Assembly (NCBI GenBank): GCA_937902695.1
Contig: CALFNI010000384.1
Coordinates: forward strand, 1-9,451
From: an uncultured Rhodanobacteraceae bacterium
GTDB taxonomy: Bacteria; Pseudomonadota; Gammaproteobacteria; Xanthomonadales; Rhodanobacteraceae
Direction of reading: 5' to 3'
Length of the DNA: 9,451 nt
Below, one piece after another: positions 7,471 through 9,451 of the stretch (position 1 is its first letter; every line of letters starts with the position of its first letter). The notes beneath the pieces are model-generated. The model ran no database searches. It was not told where the DNA came from and worked only from the letters and a program-made list of their open reading frames with translations. Both the position numbers and the translations under genes were made by a program.

Positions 7471-7486
7471 TGACATCGGACTGTCA
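7471..7486. promoter_or_regulatory. TGACA-N6-TGTCA dyad upstream of the glycosyltransferase operon
   Basis: TGACA (7471-7475) and TGTCA (7482-7486) form a perfect 5-bp-arm dyad with a 6-nt spacer, 57-72 nt upstream of the glycosyltransferase ATG. The geometry suits a dimeric regulator, but the arms are short. A second palindrome, TGCGGCGCCGCA (7442-7453), lies closer to the gene. No convincing promoter hexamers were found on the coding strand. Confidence 0.3.
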
Positions 7487-7556
7487 TGCGGCGGGCTCCA
7501 TCATCGGCGGCCACTAAGCCGGGTGCGGGTTACGCGCGTATGACGATGGGCCTCTC

Positions 7557-7641
7557 GTCGTCCCCGCGAAAGCGGGGACCCAGTGACTTCGACTTCAACG
7601 AAGAATCGAAGTCGCCAGGTTCCCGCTTTCGCGGGAACGAC
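7557..7641. repeat. REP/BIME-like palindromic element with two inverted arms
   Basis: Two 24-nt arms (7557-7580 and 7618-7641) are inverted copies that differ at only two positions. Each arm is itself a hairpin: GTCCCCGC-GAAA-GCGGGGAC on the plus strand for the left arm, and GTTCCCGC-GAAA-GCGGGAAC on the minus strand for the right arm. Between them, GACTTCGA (7585-7592) and TCGAAGTC (7606-7613) with inner CTTC/GAAG (7593-7596/7600-7603) make a third stem with an AAC loop and an AA bulge. The spacers CAGT and GCCA flank this centre. The layout matches REP doublets (BIMEs) mobilised by RAYT transposases. It begins 10 nt after the regulator stop, so it may also stabilise or end that transcript. 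Confidence 0.8.
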
Positions 7642-7650
7642 GGGGGTTGG

Positions 7651-8751
7651 TCAGGCAATCGCCGCTGCCTTGCGTCGCGAACGCACCGGCGGCGGAAACG
7701 CATTGCGCGCGGGCTCGGTATCGCCCGCGGCGCTCGGGTCGTAACCGGGCAATTGCGCGACCTGCGCGCGGAACGCGGCGTCGCGCAGCACCGATTCGAA
7801 CTGCTGCATCGCCGGGTCGGCGAGGAACTCGTTGCGACAGAGAAAGAAATAGCGCTCGGTGACGAGCGGCACGAAGTCGAGGCCGAAGCGCCGCGCCGGC
7901 ACTTCGAGCCCGAAGCCCGCATCGGCCATGCCGCTGCCGACATACGCGGCGACAGCCGCGTGCGTGTATTCGAGGATTTCGTAGCCTTCGATCGCGCGCG
8001 TGTCGACGCCGGCGCGCGACAGCAGCAGGTCGAACAGGAGGCGCGTGCCCGAGCCGCTCTGGCGGTTGACGAAACGGACGCCGTCGCGGGCGAGATCGGC
8101 GAGCGAGAGAATCCCCTTCGGATTGCCGCGCGCCACCGCAAGGCCCGGCCGGCGCGTCGCGACATGGATCAGCGTCCAGTCGTGCTGGATGCGCGGCGCG
8201 TAATGAGCGGCGACCTCGCTTTCGAGCTCGCCGATCGGCAGGTGCAGGCCGACGACGTCGCACTGGCGATCGATGAAAGCGGTCAGCGCTTCGTCCGAAT
8301 CGCGGTACTTGAGATCGATCGGAATCTGCCGGCCGGCGAGGAACTGGCGCAGCGTCTCGACCGCGAAGCCGTGCGTCGCGTGCACGCGCAGTACGGGCTG
8401 GATCACCGAGAGGGCACGCTCGATTTCCGATTCGACTTCGGTCGCGAGGCTTTCGAGCAGCGGCGTCAGGCGCGCGGCGATGCGCTGGTCCGCCCAGGCG
8501 AGACGCTCGCCGAGCGCGGTCAGCTTCGCGCCGCGCCCGCGCTGGCTTGCGACGAGCGGATGGCCGAACGCACGCTCGCCGTCGCGAAGGAGACCCCACG
8601 CATAGCGGTACGTCAGGCCGGCGATGCGGCACGCGGCCGCCAGCGTGCCGGTCTGCTGGATTCCGACCAGGAGCGCGGTGAGGCGCGGTACGAGCGGCGT
8701 GCCGTCCTGGCGGCGCAGCTGCCAGTGGGCATCGATGGCGACCTTGAACAT
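7651..8751 (-). CDS. ModE-like winged-HTH regulator with PBP-like (ModA-related) sensor domain
   Basis: I chose the ATG at 8751 (366 residues) because MFKVAIDAHWQL is the usual opening of this family. A longer in-frame start at 8829 would add 26 residues with no family resemblance. Residues about 22-90 form a ModE/LysR-type winged helix (LLVGIQQTGTLAAACRIAGLTYRYAWGLL in the recognition region, then GHPLVASQRGRGAKLTALG as the wing). Residues about 118-340 form a type-2 periplasmic-binding-protein-like domain (PF12727 type) with RFVNRQSGSGTRLLFD (226-241) and YVGSGMADAGFGLE (270-283) as ligand-pocket signatures. No signal peptide is present, so this is a cytoplasmic one-component sensor. Relatives are linked with molybdenum or formate metabolism, and the divergent OFA transporter supports a small oxyanion or carboxylate ligand. 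The C-terminus is an Arg/Lys/Ala tail. Confidence 0.87.
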   Translation of the reverse strand: MFKVAIDAHWQLRRQDGTPLVPRLTALLVGIQQTGTLAAACRIAGLTYRYAWGLLRDGERAFGHPLVASQRGRGAKLTALGERLAWADQRIAARLTPLLESLATEVESEIERALSVIQPVLRVHATHGFAVETLRQFLAGRQIPIDLKYRDSDEALTAFIDRQCDVVGLHLPIGELESEVAAHYAPRIQHDWTLIHVATRRPGLAVARGNPKGILSLADLARDGVRFVNRQSGSGTRLLFDLLLSRAGVDTRAIEGYEILEYTHAAVAAYVGSGMADAGFGLEVPARRFGLDFVPLVTERYFFLCRNEFLADPAMQQFESVLRDAAFRAQVAQLPGYDPSAAGDTEPARNAFPPPVRSRRKAAAIA

Positions 8752-8785
8752 TGGTTTTGCAACGCTTCTTAAAGATGCTAGGAGA

Positions 8786-8792
8786 AGCCTAT
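8786..8792. promoter_or_regulatory. Third operator half-site AGCCTAT in the regulator leader
   Basis: AGCCTAT at 8786-8792 repeats the right arm of the 8852-8871 palindrome. With flanks, the minus strand reads AATAGGCTTC here against AATAGGCTTT at 8851-8860 on the plus strand. It lies 35-41 nt upstream of the regulator ATG, inside the probable 5' leader. An auxiliary binding site or roadblock is possible. Confidence 0.4.
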
Positions 8793-8848
8793 TGTCCCCA
8801 TCCGGCTGCGTGGTGCAAAGTGGCCGCAAAGCCGAAGATGGGCGACTC

Positions 8849-8878
8849 TAAATAGGCTTTACATAGCCTATATGTCAA
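8849..8878 (-). promoter_or_regulatory. Promoter of the ModE-like regulator gene
   Basis: On the minus strand a perfect -35 TTGACA (8878-8873) is followed after 18 nt by TATTTA (8854-8849), or after 17 nt by CTATTT, as the -10. This is the best sigma70-type promoter in the window and sits in an unusually AT-rich patch. Transcription would start near 8842, giving a leader of about 90 nt before the ATG at 8751. Confidence 0.55.
8852..8871. promoter_or_regulatory. Palindromic operator ATAGGCT-N6-AGCCTAT
   Basis: ATAGGCT (8852-8858) and AGCCTAT (8865-8871) are perfect 7-bp inverted arms with the 6-nt spacer TTACAT. The site lies almost exactly between the -35 and -10 of the regulator promoter and 40-59 nt upstream of the transporter ATG. 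AT-rich arms with an N6 centre recall the ModE operator layout, which suits the ModE-like HTH of the neighbouring protein. Binding there should repress the regulator and could control the divergent transporter. Confidence 0.6.
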
Positions 8879-8900
8879 CCCATCCATCACGCAAGCCCCC

Positions 8901-8907
8901 GGAGGGG
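8901..8907 (+). promoter_or_regulatory. Ribosome binding site of the OFA transporter gene
   Basis: GGAGGGG at 8901-8907 stands 3 nt before the ATG at 8911 when counted from its last G. The GGAGG core (8901-8905) is 5 nt upstream. It is a strong match to the 16S tail and fixes this start. Confidence 0.75.
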
Positions 8908-8910
8908 ACA

Positions 8911-9451
8911 ATGAGCGGAACGCTCGATATCGGCGTCGCACCGTCGTCTGGAGCATCGACGGGAATCCTCGCGAAGGAACGCACGATCGCACCGGCCGGC
9001 TTCAATCGCTGGCTCGTTCCTCCGGCTGCGCTGTGCATTCACCTGTGCATCGGCATGGCCTACGGCTTCAGCGTGTTCTGGCTGCCGCTGTCGAGGGCGA
9101 TCGGCATCGACAAGGCCGTCGCGTGTCCGGCCGGCACGACATGGATCGGCGAGCTCTTCACGTCGACCTGCGACTGGTCGGTCAGCATGCTCAGCATGAC
9201 GTTCACCCTTTTCATCGTCGTGCTCGGACTCTCGGCGGCGCTCTGGGGCGGCTGGCTGGAGCGCGTGGGGCCGCGCAAGGCCGGTTTCGTCGCGGCGCTC
9301 TGCTGGGCCGGCGGGTTCCTGCTCGGTGCACTCGGCATCTACATCCATCAGCTCTGGCTGATCTGGATCGGCACGGGAATCCTCGGCGGCGTCGGCCTCG
9401 GCATCGGCTACATCTCGCCGGTATCGACGCTGATCAAGTGGTTCCCGGATC
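8911..9451 (+). CDS. OFA-family (oxalate/formate antiporter-type) MFS transporter, 3' end cut by window
   Basis: 180 residues are visible before the window ends with the frame open. After a polar N-terminal stretch (1-32) the sequence follows OFA-type MFS carriers: TM1 around 34-58 (NRWLVPPAALCIHLCIGMAYGFSVFWLPL), a periplasmic loop with Cys72 and Cys87 (VACPAG, STCDWSVS) that could form a disulfide, TM2 around 95-115, the MFS motif A loop GGWLERVGPRKAG (113-125), TM3 around 126-143, and TM4 with GVGLGIGYISPVSTLIKWFPD (160-180), a hallmark of the family. Family members exchange or import small carboxylates such as oxalate, formate or pyruvate; the true substrate is not shown. The gene is divergent from the ModE/PBP-like regulator and shares a 159-nt control region with it, so regulation by that protein is likely. 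No good rightward promoter could be assigned. Confidence 0.87.
   Translation, partial: MSGTLDIGVAPSSGASTGILAKERTIAPAGFNRWLVPPAALCIHLCIGMAYGFSVFWLPLSRAIGIDKAVACPAGTTWIGELFTSTCDWSVSMLSMTFTLFIVVLGLSAALWGGWLERVGPRKAGFVAALCWAGGFLLGALGIYIHQLWLIWIGTGILGGVGLGIGYISPVSTLIKWFPD

Noticed and set aside
7470..7475. TTGACA on the plus strand as a -35 box
   Set aside because: No -10-like hexamer lies 16-18 nt downstream and no plus-strand gene starts nearby; it overlaps the TGACA-N6-TGTCA dyad instead.
7557..7641. CRISPR array
   Set aside because: Only two arms, in inverted orientation, with an internal palindrome and no regular spacers.
7486..8772. 428-codon plus-strand frame across the REP element and regulator
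   Set aside because: It runs through the palindromic element and is antisense to the ModE/PBP regulator; the composition is shadow-like.
8858..8886. TTTACA as the -35 of the transporter gene
   Set aside because: The hexamer 17 nt downstream (CATCCA) does not resemble a -10, so no rightward promoter is claimed.

Overview
The window is a high-GC chromosomal segment, strongly G/C-biased at third codon positions, from a proteobacterium. A gammaproteobacterium of the Xanthomonadales/Rhodanobacteraceae type fits best. The support is a secreted protein ending in an IFAxGF(D/E)-type tail, a REP-like palindromic element with a CCCGCGAAAGCGGG core, and a membrane-anchored TolB/FlgO-like plus TPR protein of a kind common in that group. 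This taxonomic call is from remembered patterns and was not tested by search.

Left part (1-4499): a few codons of a leftward gene with a signal-peptide-like start (40 to 1), then an alkaline phosphatase that keeps every C-terminal metal ligand but has lost its N-terminal metal-binding segment, with a 9-bp perfect hairpin at the break. Next come a secreted beta-propeller-like protein of unknown function (1593-2375) and a 678-residue inner-membrane TPR protein (2463-4499). All three main genes read rightward.

Middle part (4504-7414): a tight leftward three-gene operon made of a GT4 glycosyltransferase, a DUF2334/polysaccharide-deacetylase-family protein and an LPG-synthase-TM/HpnL-like membrane protein. 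Each junction is a 4-nt ATGA stop/start overlap. The set looks like a glycolipid-modifying module (add sugar, de-N-acetylate, move across the membrane), similar in logic to the HpnI-HpnK-HpnL hopanoid genes but built from other enzyme families. It converges with the TPR gene, leaving only 4 nt between the stops.

Right part (7415-9451): an intergenic stretch carries a two-arm REP/BIME-like palindrome (7557-7641). It is followed by a leftward one-component regulator with a ModE-like winged HTH and a ModA/PBP-like sensor domain (7651-8751). Divergent from it, and cut by the window end, is an OFA-family (oxalate/formate antiporter-type) MFS transporter (8911 onward). Their shared 159-nt spacer holds a perfect ATAGGCT-N6-AGCCTAT palindrome lying between the -35 and -10 of a good leftward promoter, plus a third half-site, which suggests autoregulation and joint control with the transporter.

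No tRNA, rRNA, CRISPR array, transposase or phage gene was seen. The most interesting items are the three-gene glycolipid module, the operator architecture of the regulator/transporter pair, the REP element with compensatory changes between its arms, and the broken alkaline phosphatase.
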